Below, piece after piece: positions 16,538 to 25,567 of a stretch of 37,910 nucleotides of DNA. The stretch covers positions 1 to 37,910 of the forward strand of contig JAPKMW010000106.1 in NCBI GenBank assembly GCA_026645575.1, written 5' to 3'. The notes below the pieces were generated by a model. That model worked only from the letters and a program-made list of their open reading frames with translations. It made no database searches and was not told the origin of the DNA. Source of the stretch: Caldilineaceae bacterium (GTDB lineage: Bacteria; Chloroflexota; Anaerolineae; Caldilineales; Caldilineaceae). Position numbers and translations under genes: made by a program. Each line of letters opens with the position of its first letter. The stretch's first letter is position 1.

Positions 16538-17377
16538 CTACCGCCGTAATCGCGGGTCCAAAATATCGCGCAACCCATCGCCCACCAGATTAAACGCCGC
16601 CACCAGCAGCAGAATCCCCGCCGCCGGCACCGCTGTGAGCCACCACTGCGTCGTGATATAGTTGCGCCCGTCGCTGATCATTACCCCCCATTCGGGTGTC
16701 GGTGGCTGGGCGCCAAAACCGATGAAGGAGAGGCCGGCAATGATCAAAATGGCCGATCCCATGTCAAAGCTGGCTTGCACCAGCAGCGGCGCCAGCACAT
16801 TGGGCAGCAGATGACGCAATAACAGCCGACGGGTATGCACGCCAACCGTCTGCGCGGCTTGAATAAATTCCCGTTCCCGTAACCCCAACACCTGTCCGCG
16901 CACCAAGCGGGCATAGACCGGCCATAACACTACCACCACGGCAATCAGCGCATTGGTCAAGCTGGGGCCAAGCGCGCCGGCAATCGCCATCGCCAGGATC
17001 AGCGGCGGGAAGGCAAAGAAGATGTCCGTGACGCGCATCACCACCTCATCGACCCAGCCACGGCGAAAACCGGCAAAGAGACCGACCAAGGTGCCAAAGC
17101 TTCCCGCCACCGCCACCACCGCCAGCCCGACAAAGACCGAAATACGCGCACCATAGATCATGCGACTAAGCATATCTCGCCCCAAAATATCCGCACCCAA
17201 CCAGTGGTCAGGTGATGGCGGAGCCAACTTGGCGCCGATAATATCTTGCGCATTAGGATCAAACGGGCTGATAAAAGGCGCCAGCAACGCCACTGCAAAG
17301 AAGAACAGCACCAATACCAACCCCACAAAGGCTGTGGGTTCTTTGCGTAACCGGCGAAATAGATCAGAAAAGAGCAT
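16538..17377 (-). CDS. Peptide-type ABC transporter permease, OppC/DppC-like
   Basis: A 279-residue inner-membrane permease. It starts with a membrane helix (about 16-36), then the OppC-type N-terminal extracellular segment (PFISPFDPNAQDI...HWLGADILGRDMLSRMIYGAR). Five more helices follow, with the EAA loop EFIQAAQTVGVHTRRLLLRHLLPN that docks the ATPase, and the family ending WWLTAVPAAGILLLVAAFNLVGDGLRDILDPRLRR. Its start lacks a real ribosome-binding site; GAGAG words of the tandem repeat upstream may serve. It is the last of the three genes; no ATPase gene follows, only a Uma2 gene. Confidence 0.93.
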   Translation of the reverse strand: MLFSDLFRRLRKEPTAFVGLVLVLFFFAVALLAPFISPFDPNAQDIIGAKLAPPSPDHWLGADILGRDMLSRMIYGARISVFVGLAVVAVAGSFGTLVGLFAGFRRGWVDEVVMRVTDIFFAFPPLILAMAIAGALGPSLTNALIAVVVVLWPVYARLVRGQVLGLREREFIQAAQTVGVHTRRLLLRHLLPNVLAPLLVQASFDMGSAILIIAGLSFIGFGAQPPTPEWGVMISDGRNYITTQWWLTAVPAAGILLLVAAFNLVGDGLRDILDPRLRR

Positions 17378-17380
17378 AAT

Positions 17381-17450
17381 CTCTCAATCTCTCAATCTCT
17401 CAATCTCTTAGTCTCTCGATTAGCATTGAGATTGAGAGACTAAGAGATTG
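17381..17450. repeat. AATCTCTC tandem repeat and hairpin between the two permease genes
   Basis: Period-8 words (AATCTCTC, about 3.5 copies, 17381-17408) followed by a hairpin with perfect 17-base arms CAATCTCTTAGTCTCTC (17401-17417) and its complement (17434-17450). It sits inside the operon, so it could trim or stabilise mRNA and tune the ratio of the two permeases, or attenuate transcription. Confidence 0.8.
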
Positions 17451-17461
17451 GGTGATTATGG

Positions 17462-18469
17462 TTAGTCCACCCGCACGCGCGGATCGACCAGGCTGTAGCC
17501 AATATCGACGAGTGTGTTGACAGCGGGGTAGATGAAGGCCGCAAGCAAGGTGACACCCATGACTGCCGGCAGATCGAGATTGCTGACGGAGGTAGTGGCA
17601 TAGCGCCCCAGGCCGGGCCAACCAAAGACCGTTTCGGTAAGGACGGCGCCGCTTAGGAGGCTACCAAAGGTTAAGCCGATGGTCGTCAGCACCGGCGGCA
17701 GGGCATTTTTGAAGACGTGGCGCAAGACGACCAACCGTTCACGCAACCCCTTGGAGCGGGCGGTACGCACATAATCTTGTGAGAGCGCTTCCAACATGGC
17801 AGAGCGGGTAATGCGCAGCAAGACGGCGGTGGAAAAATAGCCCAGAGTGACCGCCGGCAGAATCAAGTGCCAGGCGGCATTTTGAAAGACTGGCCAGTTG
17901 CGCGTCAACAGCGCGTCTACTGTGAAAAGACCGGTAATCAGATCAGGCGGGTTCATGGTCGAGTCGAGCCGCCCTTGACCGGGCAGCCAGCGTAACTGGC
18001 GGTAGAATAAGCCCAACCCCAGCAACCCCACATAGAAGATTGGCATCGACCCGCCCACCAGGGCGATCAGCCGCGCCAGGGCATCGACCCAGTTGTTGCG
18101 GCGTAGAGCAGCGATAATCCCCAGCGGAATGCCCAGCACCAACGAAACGACCAACGCGGCCAACGAAAGTTCTAAAGTAGCGGGGAAAAAGTCGCGCAGA
18201 TCATCGGCCACGGGGCGGCGCGTGCGGATCGACTCGCCCAAGTCGCCCTGCACCAGGCGGGTGACATAGCGCACATACTGTTCCCAAACGGGGCGATCTA
18301 GCCCCAACTCCTGGCGGTAGGCCGCGATCTGCTCTTCGCGCGCTTTGGCGCCTAAGGCAGATGCAGCCGGGTCAACCGGCACGACTTGGGCAATGGCAAA
18401 GGTGAAGAGCGAAACACCCAGCATCACAAAGAGCAGACCAACTAGACGGCGGAAAATGAAGCGGAGCAT
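17462..18469 (-). CDS. Peptide-type ABC transporter permease, OppB/DppB-like
   Basis: A 335-residue permease with the OppB N-terminus (MLRFIFRRLVGLLFVMLGVSLFTFAI), the periplasmic-side segment DPAASALGAKAREEQIAAYRQELGLDRPVWEQYVRYV, and the EAA loop DYVRTARSKGLRERLVVLRHVFKNALPP. It ends with GYSLVDPRVRVD, the usual family close. Six membrane helices are expected. It pairs with the OppC-like gene downstream and the solute-binding protein upstream, separated from both by repeat-filled gaps (84 and 151 bases). No ribosome-binding site is visible. Confidence 0.94.
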   Translation of the reverse strand: MLRFIFRRLVGLLFVMLGVSLFTFAIAQVVPVDPAASALGAKAREEQIAAYRQELGLDRPVWEQYVRYVTRLVQGDLGESIRTRRPVADDLRDFFPATLELSLAALVVSLVLGIPLGIIAALRRNNWVDALARLIALVGGSMPIFYVGLLGLGLFYRQLRWLPGQGRLDSTMNPPDLITGLFTVDALLTRNWPVFQNAAWHLILPAVTLGYFSTAVLLRITRSAMLEALSQDYVRTARSKGLRERLVVLRHVFKNALPPVLTTIGLTFGSLLSGAVLTETVFGWPGLGRYATTSVSNLDLPAVMGVTLLAAFIYPAVNTLVDIGYSLVDPRVRVD

Positions 18470-18477
18470 AGAAATAA

Positions 18478-18610
18478 TTAATGGAAAATGAAGAATGGAG
18501 AATGGTTAATGCATCGCTGTTGTAACTCCTAAGGCGACCCGCTCCTAGCCAGTCACGGACTGGCTAGGAGCAGGCTTGGCAACAACAATTAATCGTTTTC
18601 CATTCTCCAT
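18478..18610. repeat. Palindromic intergenic repeat, family A, copy 3, within nested inverted flanks
   Basis: The core GCTCCTAGCCAGTC (18541-18554), a 3-base loop and its exact complement (18558-18571) have the same design as the other family A copies but another sequence at the centre. It is flanked by AAGGCG and AGGCTTGGCAACAACAATTA, like copies 1 and 2. Outside that, ATGGAGAATGG (18495-18505) is inverted at 18600-18610. The whole gap between binding protein and permease is thus one nested palindrome. Confidence 0.75.
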
Positions 18611-18620
18611 TACTTATTGG

Positions 18621-20306
18621 TTATTTCTTGCCAATGCCGGCAAAGTTCACCGACGGTGTATCCGAGGGGTCGAAGGTGAAGCCATCAACATTGGTGCGAA
18701 TGGCATACGTTTGCACCGGTTGATAGAGAATCACATAGGGACCTTCATGGAAGATGCGTTCGGTGATGTCGGCGTACATTTGGACACGTTCTTCTGCGGT
18801 TTCAGCAATGGCGGCCTGGGCGACCATTTCGGCAATTTCGGGATTGTCCCAGCCATTGCGCCAGGCAATCGACTTGGCCGCATAGTTGGCGAAGGGGGTC
18901 ATATTGCCATCGGGATCGGGATAGTCCGGCCCCCAGGCGATAAAGACCATCTGCTTCTTGTCATGCTCTTCACTGCGGTAGATATTGAGCAGTTCGGAGA
19001 CCTGTAACTGTTGCAGATTGAGCGTCAAGCCGGCCAGGGCCAGGTCACTTTGGATCTTGGCGGCCAGGGTCGGGTAGTCAATGGGACCCGCCGGGAAGTC
19101 CGCTGGCACCAGTGCTGTGATCTCCGTGCCTTCGGGGATACCAGCCGCCGCCAGCAACTCTTTGGCCTTGGCAATGTCCTGCTTGAAGGGAACCTGGCCA
19201 GTGTGGCCAAGGAAGCCGGCGGGAATCACTTCTTGTACCAGTTTGGCATCGCCGCCGGTCAGCGCCATGATCTCTTCGTAGTTAATGGCATAGCGCACGG
19301 CTTCGCGCACATCTGGGTTGTCAAAGGGCGGGGTCATGGCATTCAAGCCGATATAGACCAACTGCGTGTTGTCAGCCGTGAGGATCTGCACATCGGCATT
19401 GCCTTCCAGCGCCGTCTTCTGTTCCGGACTGAGGTCTTTGACAATATCGGCGTCACCGGTTTCGATGGCGGCCTGACGGCTGGCGGCTTCACCAATGTGA
19501 CTCATGATGACCCGCTTCATTTTGGGCGCTTCGCCCCAGTAGTTGGCGTTGGCGTCCAGCACCACCTGCACTTCGCGCTCCCAGCGGTTCAGCACGTAAG
19601 GGCCGCTACCCGCCGAGTTGTCATTGAGCCAGGTTGACCCCATATCGTCGCCGGCATTGGCTTCGATAAGCGCCTTTTCCACCACACCAGCCACAGTAAA
19701 GGTGATCACCGAGAGGAAGACCTGCGGGCTGACGCTTTTCGGAATCTTGACCTGGAAGGTCTGGGCATCGACGGCGCTCATATTCTCTTTCGTGACCTGC
19801 CCCACATCAATCAGCAGAAAGGCCGGCGACTTGTTGAGATCGATGGCGCGGCCCCAGGAGTAGACGACATCGTCGGCGGTCACGGGGTTGCCGCTGGCAA
19901 ATTTGGCATTCGGGTTCAGCTTAAAGGTCAGCGCCCACATGTCGCCATCTTCGGTCACTTCCCAGGATTCAGCCAGGGCCGGCTGGACACCCGTCTGGCC
20001 GGCGACAAAGCTGACCAGGGTTTCATAGATGCTGGCCTCCGCCTGGATGCCGCTAAATTCATAGGCGACAGCCGGGTCGAGGGAGATAATATCGGTGATG
20101 TCGGAACCGAAGATGAGCGTCTCTTCGCGGCTCACTTCGCCGCTGTCGCTGCTTTCAGCAGGGGCGGCTTCACTGCTGGTGCTTTCGCTACTTGTGGTAG
20201 CTGGCGCCGCTGCCGGCGCTGCACAGGCCACCACCAACATGGTGATGACCAGGACAGAGAGAAACGCATACAGTTTTCGCACTTTGTGCGAACGAATTGT
20301 TTTCAC
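18621..20306 (-). CDS. Peptide-type ABC transporter substrate-binding lipoprotein (SBP family 5)
   Basis: A 561-residue extracytoplasmic solute-binding lipoprotein. The signal peptide KVRKLYAFLSVLVITMLVVAC ends at C28, followed by a Ser/Thr/Ala-rich linker. The mature part has the SBP_bac_5 pattern: ISLDPAVAYEFSGIQAEASIYETL, then VQPALAESWEVTEDGDMWALTFKLNPNAKFASGNPVTADDVVYSW, and later DVREAVRYAINYEEI. The start is taken as the GTG at 20306, with AAGGAG about 9 bases upstream; two ATGs further upstream give an N-terminus unlike a signal peptide. Cargo is probably an oligopeptide or similar ligand; the family also binds nickel chelates and sugars. First gene of the importer set. Confidence 0.93.
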   Translation of the reverse strand: MKTIRSHKVRKLYAFLSVLVITMLVVACAAPAAAPATTSSESTSSEAAPAESSDSGEVSREETLIFGSDITDIISLDPAVAYEFSGIQAEASIYETLVSFVAGQTGVQPALAESWEVTEDGDMWALTFKLNPNAKFASGNPVTADDVVYSWGRAIDLNKSPAFLLIDVGQVTKENMSAVDAQTFQVKIPKSVSPQVFLSVITFTVAGVVEKALIEANAGDDMGSTWLNDNSAGSGPYVLNRWEREVQVVLDANANYWGEAPKMKRVIMSHIGEAASRQAAIETGDADIVKDLSPEQKTALEGNADVQILTADNTQLVYIGLNAMTPPFDNPDVREAVRYAINYEEIMALTGGDAKLVQEVIPAGFLGHTGQVPFKQDIAKAKELLAAAGIPEGTEITALVPADFPAGPIDYPTLAAKIQSDLALAGLTLNLQQLQVSELLNIYRSEEHDKKQMVFIAWGPDYPDPDGNMTPFANYAAKSIAWRNGWDNPEIAEMVAQAAIAETAEERVQMYADITERIFHEGPYVILYQPVQTYAIRTNVDGFTFDPSDTPSVNFAGIGKK

Positions 20307-20388
20307 GGTGATTTTCTCCTTGCATGTGGTTAAATGGAAGACAATCTTCTGCATCGTAATCGAAAGTATGATGGGCGTCAAGTAATGA

Positions 20389-20555
20389 GGGGTAGAGACG
20401 CGGATTCAGGTGGCGCGGCTTCGTGAAGATGCGGATATCCAATTATCAGTAGTCCGCAGTCCTAAGTCCAGAGTCCAGAGTCAGGCTCGCTAGCGTTGCG
20501 GTCTACTGATTATAGACCAAAAATTTGCGCCACCTGAACCCACGTCTCTACCCCC
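20389..20555. repeat. Inverted-end intergenic element, family B, copy 2
   Basis: Left end at 20389-20416 starts GGGGTAGAGACGCGGATTCA, and right end 20528-20555 is its complement with 2 mismatches in 28. The inside has a second inverted pair (ATCAGTAG near 20444, CTACTGAT near 20503) and AGTCCAG words. The right end contains the stop codon of the SLC13-type gene (TAG within GGGGTAGAGACG, read on the minus strand). Confidence 0.85.
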
Positions 20556-21771
20556 ACCCATAGATCCACCCCACCAATATCATCAGCGACAACAGCGTCA
20601 CCGGGATGCCGATGCGGGCATGTTCGCGGAACGTGATTTCGACGTGGTAGCGTTTGGCTTGCTCAATGACGATCAGGTTGGCGATGCTGCCGATGACGAT
20701 CAGGTTGCCGGCAAAGGTGCTGGAGACGGCCAGAGCGTACCAGGGGACCGGGTTGGTCTGATCAAGAAATTGAATCAGCAACATGGTGGCCGGCACATTG
20801 CTGACGAGGTTGCTCAGCACAGTCGAAACGCCGCTAAGGATGTAGAGGTTATCCAAGGCAACGCCATAGCCCCCCAACATGTCGATCAGGTAAGTCGGCA
20901 CATTGACCACTGCGATGCCATGAATGACCACAAAGAGGCCGCAGAAGAGGGTAATCAGGTGCCAGTCCACCAATTCCAACTTATCGCGGGAGTGCAGTTC
21001 GCGACTACAGAGCAGAATGCCAGCCACCGTAATCGCAGAAAGTTCACGCGGAATCGGCGTAAAGAAAAGAAGGATCAGCCCAACGGTTAATACCAACCCT
21101 TTGGCGCTCTGCCAGCGGTTGAATTCGGGCCAGTCGTGCGCCAGGGGGCCGGTGACAACGCCCGGCTGTGTGAAGCGTCCGCGATATAGCCAGGCCAAGA
21201 CCAGATACGCCACCCCTAAGGCAAGCAGCGCCGGCGGCGCACACCAGAGCAAAAACTCACCGAAGTGCAGGCGCCCGGCCTGGCCGATCAACATATTCTG
21301 CGGGTTGCCGATGATAGTAGCCGCCGAGCCAATATTGCTCGATAAGGCCAGCCCCAACAGAAAGGGCAAGGGGTTCATCTGCGCACTGAGCAATGCAACC
21401 GTCAGCACTGGCGTAAAGGCCAGACAGACAATATCATTCGCCAACACCGCCGACAGGGCCGCGCTAGTCAGCATCATCAACAAGAGAAAGAGTTGGGGGC
21501 GTTGCACCAGGGTCGTAATGCGAAGCGCCGTCCAGGTATAAAAGCCTGCCAGTTGCAACTGTGCCGATACAACCATAAGCGCATACAGTAAGAGCAACGT
21601 TGGCAGATCAACTGCTGTACCCAATTGATCCAGTGGTACAACCCCCGCCACCGCCATTGCAATCGCGCCAAGCAGCGCAATACCGGTGCGATCAAGCCGT
21701 AGGCGAGGGACATCGCCAATCGCCACGCCAGCATAGGTCAACAAAAAGATGACAATAGCAAGCAAAGTCAT
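20548..21771 (-). CDS. SLC13/ArsB-type anion (or Na+-coupled) transporter
   Basis: A 407-residue integral membrane protein with about eleven hydrophobic segments, from the ion-transporter superfamily holding ArsB, NhaD and CitMHS/SLC13. Key re-entrant motifs are present twice, as the fold demands: SSNIGSAATIIGNPQNMLIG in the first half, and VSNVPATMLL with AGNLIVIGSIANLIVIEQAKRY in the second. VLANDIVCLAFTPV is also family-typical. The substrate cannot be told: dicarboxylate, sulfate and arsenite are all possible, and no ars or cit genes are nearby. The C-terminal residues and stop come from within the family B repeat. No ribosome-binding site is seen. Confidence 0.88.
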   Translation of the reverse strand: MTLLAIVIFLLTYAGVAIGDVPRLRLDRTGIALLGAIAMAVAGVVPLDQLGTAVDLPTLLLLYALMVVSAQLQLAGFYTWTALRITTLVQRPQLFLLLMMLTSAALSAVLANDIVCLAFTPVLTVALLSAQMNPLPFLLGLALSSNIGSAATIIGNPQNMLIGQAGRLHFGEFLLWCAPPALLALGVAYLVLAWLYRGRFTQPGVVTGPLAHDWPEFNRWQSAKGLVLTVGLILLFFTPIPRELSAITVAGILLCSRELHSRDKLELVDWHLITLFCGLFVVIHGIAVVNVPTYLIDMLGGYGVALDNLYILSGVSTVLSNLVSNVPATMLLIQFLDQTNPVPWYALAVSSTFAGNLIVIGSIANLIVIEQAKRYHVEITFREHARIGIPVTLLSLMILVGWIYGWG

Positions 21772-21968
21772 AACAATCCATACGTTTCAAGGTAGATTGA
21801 GAATCTTACGCTTGCATGATAACACCGCCGGGCAAGAGCGTGCGAATCTTTTTGTGGTCGATTCGCTCATCCACTTGCCCGGCGCCATTCAGTAGCGATG
21901 TGGATAACGCCCAAAGGGGCTTGGCCATTAGCGATGTTGATAATGGATAAAACGGTTAAAAGTCACAT

Positions 21969-22021
21969 ATAGGGTAGGGGCGTCCCCTTGCGGGCGCCCG
22001 CAAGGGACGCCCCTACCCTAT
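21969..22021 (-). terminator. Long GC-rich hairpin directly after the J-domain gene
   Basis: Arms of 26-27 bases with one bulge (21969-21995, 21996-22021; key words GTAGGGGCGTCCC and GGGACGCCCCTAC) and practically no loop. It touches the stop codon of the minus-strand gene at 22022. It could end transcription, although it looks like a dispersed REP-type repeat of the GTAGGGGCG kind. The remainder of the gap (21772-21968) shows nothing clear. Confidence 0.7.
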
Positions 22022-24502
22022 TTATCTATAAGAAGATGGCACCACCATTGGCAATGTCGGCACTAGATCCAAATCGACGATGAGTACCTCAGTAAAAACC
22101 CATGCCGTGCGGTTTTGATCCAGTTGAATGAGCAGCCAGGTATTATCAATGGTTCGCCCGACAGCGCGCCATTGGCTCCCCATGGGCAGCACAGCAACGA
22201 GCGCCGCTGTAACCGAAACATCGGCGCGCGCATTCGCTTGATGGGTCGTCGGCACAGTAACGATCAAAGTCGGCGCCGGCGTTGGGGTGAGCGTGGGCGT
22301 TCCGGCCCCGGTCGTCCCGGTTGGCAGTGGGCTTGCCGTTGCCGTCCGGGTCAAGGTTGACATGGGCGTGACGGTGGCCGTTGGTCGTCGTGTGGCGGTT
22401 TTGGTCGCTGTCGCCGTATGCGTTGGCGTTAATGTAGCCGTTGCCGTGGCGCTGGAGGTGGCCGTCGCCGTCGCCGTATGCGTTGGTGTCAGGGTATGGG
22501 TTGCCGTCAAGGTCGGTGTAGCAGTATGGCTCGGCGTTACCGTTGCGGTTGACGTGTTCGTAATGGTGGGGGTGGCCGTTGCTGTGGGACTATTCGTCCC
22601 GGTCGCCGTCGGCGCTGGCGTATTGGTCGCCGTATTGGTTGGGGTATTCGTTGGCGTATTCGTAATGGTGGGGGTGCGAGTCGCTGTCTTTGTTGCTGTT
22701 GGCGTTATGGTTGGCGTTGGCGTCACCGTTGCCGTATGAGTGGCTGTATTAGTTGCCGTTGGCTGGGGGGTTGGTGTTGCCGTGCCGGTAGCGGTTGCCG
22801 TCGCTGTATTGGTTGCGGTATGCGTGGGGGTGTTGGTGACGGTTGCTGTGTTGGTGGCCGTATCTGTTGCTGTGGCGGTCGCCGTCGTTGTGTTGGTTGG
22901 CAGGGGTGTCTTTGTCACGGTTGCGGTTGGCGGAGTGGTTGCTGTCGCGGTGGCCGTGGGGGCGCTGGTCGGCGTTGGCGTCGCACTGGCGGTGGCAGTT
23001 AATGTTGGCGTCACTGTTGAAGTGGCTATGGGGCGGGGGGTGTTCGTTGGCGTGGCCGTTGGCGTGGCCGGCGCCGTATTCGTTGCCGAAGGGCGTGCAG
23101 TAACAGTCGGGGAAATGGTTCCTGTCGCCGTTGGTTGTCCGGTCGCTGTTATGGTCACCGTTCCCGCTAGCACACCACGCGTCGGCAGCGCGCTGGTAAT
23201 GGCGGAACGGGCAGCCACCGTGGCTGTTGCCAAGGGGCTGGCGTCTGGCTTTGTCGGTAGGACGCGCGTTGCTTGGATCGGTACAGCCGGCGTTGGGGCG
23301 ACGGTCGCGGTGGCTGTCCTTGTGGTCGTTGGCGTTCGGGACGGCGTTCGGCTGGGGGCGGATATAGCCAAGCTTGTAGCGGTTGTCTCCTGGCCTATTG
23401 TGTGCGTTGGGGTTGCTGCTACCGTTGCCGTCATTACCGTGGCTGTGATCAGATTACTTTGAGTCGCGGCCGTATGGCTTAATACTTCAACTGGTGGCAG
23501 CAAAACGCGGGCCGTTGCTGTCGCCACGGCGGTTGGATTGGTGAGGGGTAGCGTTACCGCCACTGTCACCTTCTGTCCAACCGCGCTCTTTGCTGTAACC
23601 GGCAGCCCGGTGGGTGTAATTGTTGTCGGTGTAATCGTTGTCATGGTTGCCGGCAAGGTGGTTGTCACGGCAGTGCGCTGTGCGGTTGAAATCACGGTGA
23701 TGGCTCTAACCTCTGCCGCCGGCAGCACAGTCGTTGAGATGAGGGCAACGGCTGCCGGTTGGCCACTTACGGCTGCGCTGGTTGTTGGATTCTGCGTATC
23801 GACCTGTGTTCCTGGCATAAAGCCGGAAAGCGGTTGCCCTAACAGACGTAAGGCGCCCAACAAGAGCAGCAGACAGATCATCGCCACAATCAGTGCGCGT
23901 CGTGGCGTCAGGGTCAGCACACGATTGCTCCCGACTTGAGTGGAAAGCGCCACGCGCGTCATGGCGCTATCCATGCGAATTTCGATCCACCCTTTATAAC
24001 TTTTGCCGGCTTCCAACTTACTCGTGTCAGCCAACACCGAAAACTCCATGGGGAAGGGCTTGTAGTTATAGAGCCGCCGCCCTTTGGTCACCTTAAACCA
24101 GCTATTGGGGTCGCTATAGTTGATTTGGAGACTGTTTGCCGGTCCGCCGTCGTTCTCCACATAAAAGATCAAGGTGCGTTGGGCGCCTGGCGGCAGCGTA
24201 CCAAAATGCAAAGTCGTTGGCGCCGCAACCGGTTGGGGCAAAATTGCTGTTGCACCGGTGACCGCCGTCGCTGCTGAGTCGAAGGAGAAGGCGAGCGGCG
24301 ATTCGATGACTTGGGCGGACATTTTTAACAACTCGTGGTAGGCTTCGGTGACTTCCTTAAGTTTTGTTTCGACATACTGTTTATCTTCTTCACTGGTAAA
24401 GCGATCGGGGTGATAGATGCGGACAAGACGTTTATATTGCGCTTTGATCTGCTCCGGTGTGGCGTCTGCCGCTACCTCAAGAATTCGTCGATAATCTTTC
24501 AT
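22022..24502 (-). CDS. Transmembrane J-domain protein with a Thr-rich stalk and an external SH3b-like domain
   Basis: An 826-residue protein of unusual build. Residues 2-60 are a J domain ([25 protein letters not shown] motif at 31-33), so an Hsp70 partner is expected in the cytoplasm. Residues 95-190 look like a beta-sandwich ([21 protein letters not shown] ... GWIEIRMDS). A single membrane helix lies at about 202-222. Then about 520 residues are almost only Thr, Ala, Pro, Val and Ser ([13 protein letters not shown] words), a long extended and perhaps glycosylated stalk. The last 70 residues ([21 protein letters not shown] ... [17 protein letters not shown]) resemble a bacterial SH3 domain. 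Topology inferred: J domain inside, SH3b outside. The exact start is weakly supported by an AGG nearby. Confidence 0.85.
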   Translation of the reverse strand: MKDYRRILEVAADATPEQIKAQYKRLVRIYHPDRFTSEEDKQYVETKLKEVTEAYHELLKMSAQVIESPLAFSFDSAATAVTGATAILPQPVAAPTTLHFGTLPPGAQRTLIFYVENDGGPANSLQINYSDPNSWFKVTKGRRLYNYKPFPMEFSVLADTSKLEAGKSYKGWIEIRMDSAMTRVALSTQVGSNRVLTLTPRRALIVAMICLLLLLGALRLLGQPLSGFMPGTQVDTQNPTTSAAVSGQPAAVALISTTVLPAAEVRAITVISTAQRTAVTTTLPATMTTITPTTITPTGLPVTAKSAVGQKVTVAVTLPLTNPTAVATATARVLLPPVEVLSHTAATQSNLITATVMTATVAATPTHTIGQETTATSLAISAPSRTPSRTPTTTRTATATVAPTPAVPIQATRVLPTKPDASPLATATVAARSAITSALPTRGVLAGTVTITATGQPTATGTISPTVTARPSATNTAPATPTATPTNTPRPIATSTVTPTLTATASATPTPTSAPTATATATTPPTATVTKTPLPTNTTTATATATDTATNTATVTNTPTHTATNTATATATGTATPTPQPTATNTATHTATVTPTPTITPTATKTATRTPTITNTPTNTPTNTATNTPAPTATGTNSPTATATPTITNTSTATVTPSHTATPTLTATHTLTPTHTATATATSSATATATLTPTHTATATKTATRRPTATVTPMSTLTRTATASPLPTGTTGAGTPTLTPTPAPTLIVTVPTTHQANARADVSVTAALVAVLPMGSQWRAVGRTIDNTWLLIQLDQNRTAWVFTEVLIVDLDLVPTLPMVVPSSYR

Positions 24503-24594
24503 AGTCGCCTGCTTGAAGATGCCGATATGATGTCAGGATTGAAACTGTTTTGCTCTTAGGGCCGTAGAAGTATAACTTGAGACAGCGCTCTCCG

Positions 24595-24740
24595 TGAGTC
24601 CGTGACTCGCTCTGACCGGTTGCGAGTCACGGACTCATAGCGAGCCGCAACTTATATTTTTACGAACCGGCTAAGAGCTGAATCGTTCCTCTGGATTATT
24701 GAATCGGGGTACTCGGTCTGCTGGCTAACAACAATTATTG
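24595..24740. repeat. Palindromic intergenic repeat, family A-like, copy 4
   Basis: Perfect 16-base arms TGAGTCCGTGACTCGC (24595-24610) and its complement (24622-24637) around 11 bases. After it come AACCGGCTAAGAGCTG and, near 24724, GCTAACAACAATTATT, matching the right flank of copies 1 and 3. It fills much of the 309-base gap between the J-domain gene and the Lgt-like gene; I see no gene there. Confidence 0.7.
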
Positions 24741-24811
24741 TTTGTTTACCCTACTGTTATTTATCGGAATTTTGAGCGTAATCCTTCGCGCTTTTCCAGA
24801 TTTGCTTGTAT

Positions 24812-25567
24812 TTAAAGTTTTTCTGCTTCAGCGTTTGTCGCAAGTGGTGGTGTTTTTCGCTCGGTGCGCGCCAGGGCCAAGCAGGCCACTAGTGCCAGTC
24901 CTAAACCCAATACCTGGTTGACGCGTAAACGCAAGAAAGTACGACTGCCTTCCTCGTAGGCGGCGAGCCAGAGTAACAGCAAGCCGCTCCCCAGTAACCA
25001 GAGCAGGAGCAATTGTCCGACACTCATCCGTACCCTGATCAACCAGCCGGCGACCACCAGTAGCGCAAAGCCAATGCCATAATAGAGCGCCACCGGATGG
25101 CGCAGGACGCCGTAGTAGGGCAGCGCCCATGGCACGGTGCTGGGTAGCCCCACTAGCGTGCCGGTTAGGAAAGCGCCGGCAGTAAAGATCGCCGTGGCAG
25201 TCAAGACGCCGCTCGCCAGGGCGACAGTGATGGGCAGCGGCGGCAAGGCGCGTCGCAAGAGATAGAAGTAGGCCACGACAACGCCGGCAACCAATCCGGC
25301 ATTCCAGACAAAGCCGCTGGGGCGCAAACTCAAGATCAGCCACGGTTCTGCGCTATAGGCGCCCCAAAACTGGATTACATTCCAGAGACGCGCTACAATC
25401 ACCGTAGCCAGCGTGGCTAAAAGGCCGGTGTTCCAAACGTCATCAGTGGCAAGGTGTAACCGGCGGCCAAAGCGACCGGCTACTTCCAAGCCAATCGTCA
25501 CCGCCACCAGGGCCACTAAGGGGCCGGTGGGAATGGTGACAGGGCCAAAGGGTAGAGCAGGGTACAT
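24812..25567 (-). CDS. Lgt-like membrane protein lacking the Lgt signature residues
   Basis: A 251-residue polytopic membrane protein resembling prolipoprotein diacylglyceryl transferase: an N-terminal GPVTIPTGPL, RPSGFVWNAGLVAGVVVAYFY (82-102), a segment aligning with the Lgt signature (128-148, FTAGAFLTGTLVGLPSTVPWA) and RHPVALYYGIGF (156-167), which matches the HPxxLYE motif. But in the signature region, where Lgt has GRIGNFINGELYG, this protein has T, A, T and T in place of the conserved Arg, first Asn, second Asn and Glu. Therefore diacylglyceryl transfer is doubtful; it may be a degenerate paralog or use another substrate. The window encodes at least three lipoproteins, so a true Lgt is expected elsewhere. 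Confidence 0.7.
   Translation of the reverse strand: MYPALPFGPVTIPTGPLVALVAVTIGLEVAGRFGRRLHLATDDVWNTGLLATLATVIVARLWNVIQFWGAYSAEPWLILSLRPSGFVWNAGLVAGVVVAYFYLLRRALPPLPITVALASGVLTATAIFTAGAFLTGTLVGLPSTVPWALPYYGVLRHPVALYYGIGFALLVVAGWLIRVRMSVGQLLLLWLLGSGLLLLWLAAYEEGSRTFLRLRVNQVLGLGLALVACLALARTERKTPPLATNAEAEKL

Noticed and set aside
22287..23462. Long plus-strand frames rich in Val-Ala-Val-Gly repeats
   Set aside because: They are the reverse complement of the Thr-rich stalk of the J-domain protein; the repeated codons keep several frames open. No ribosome-binding site and no domain.
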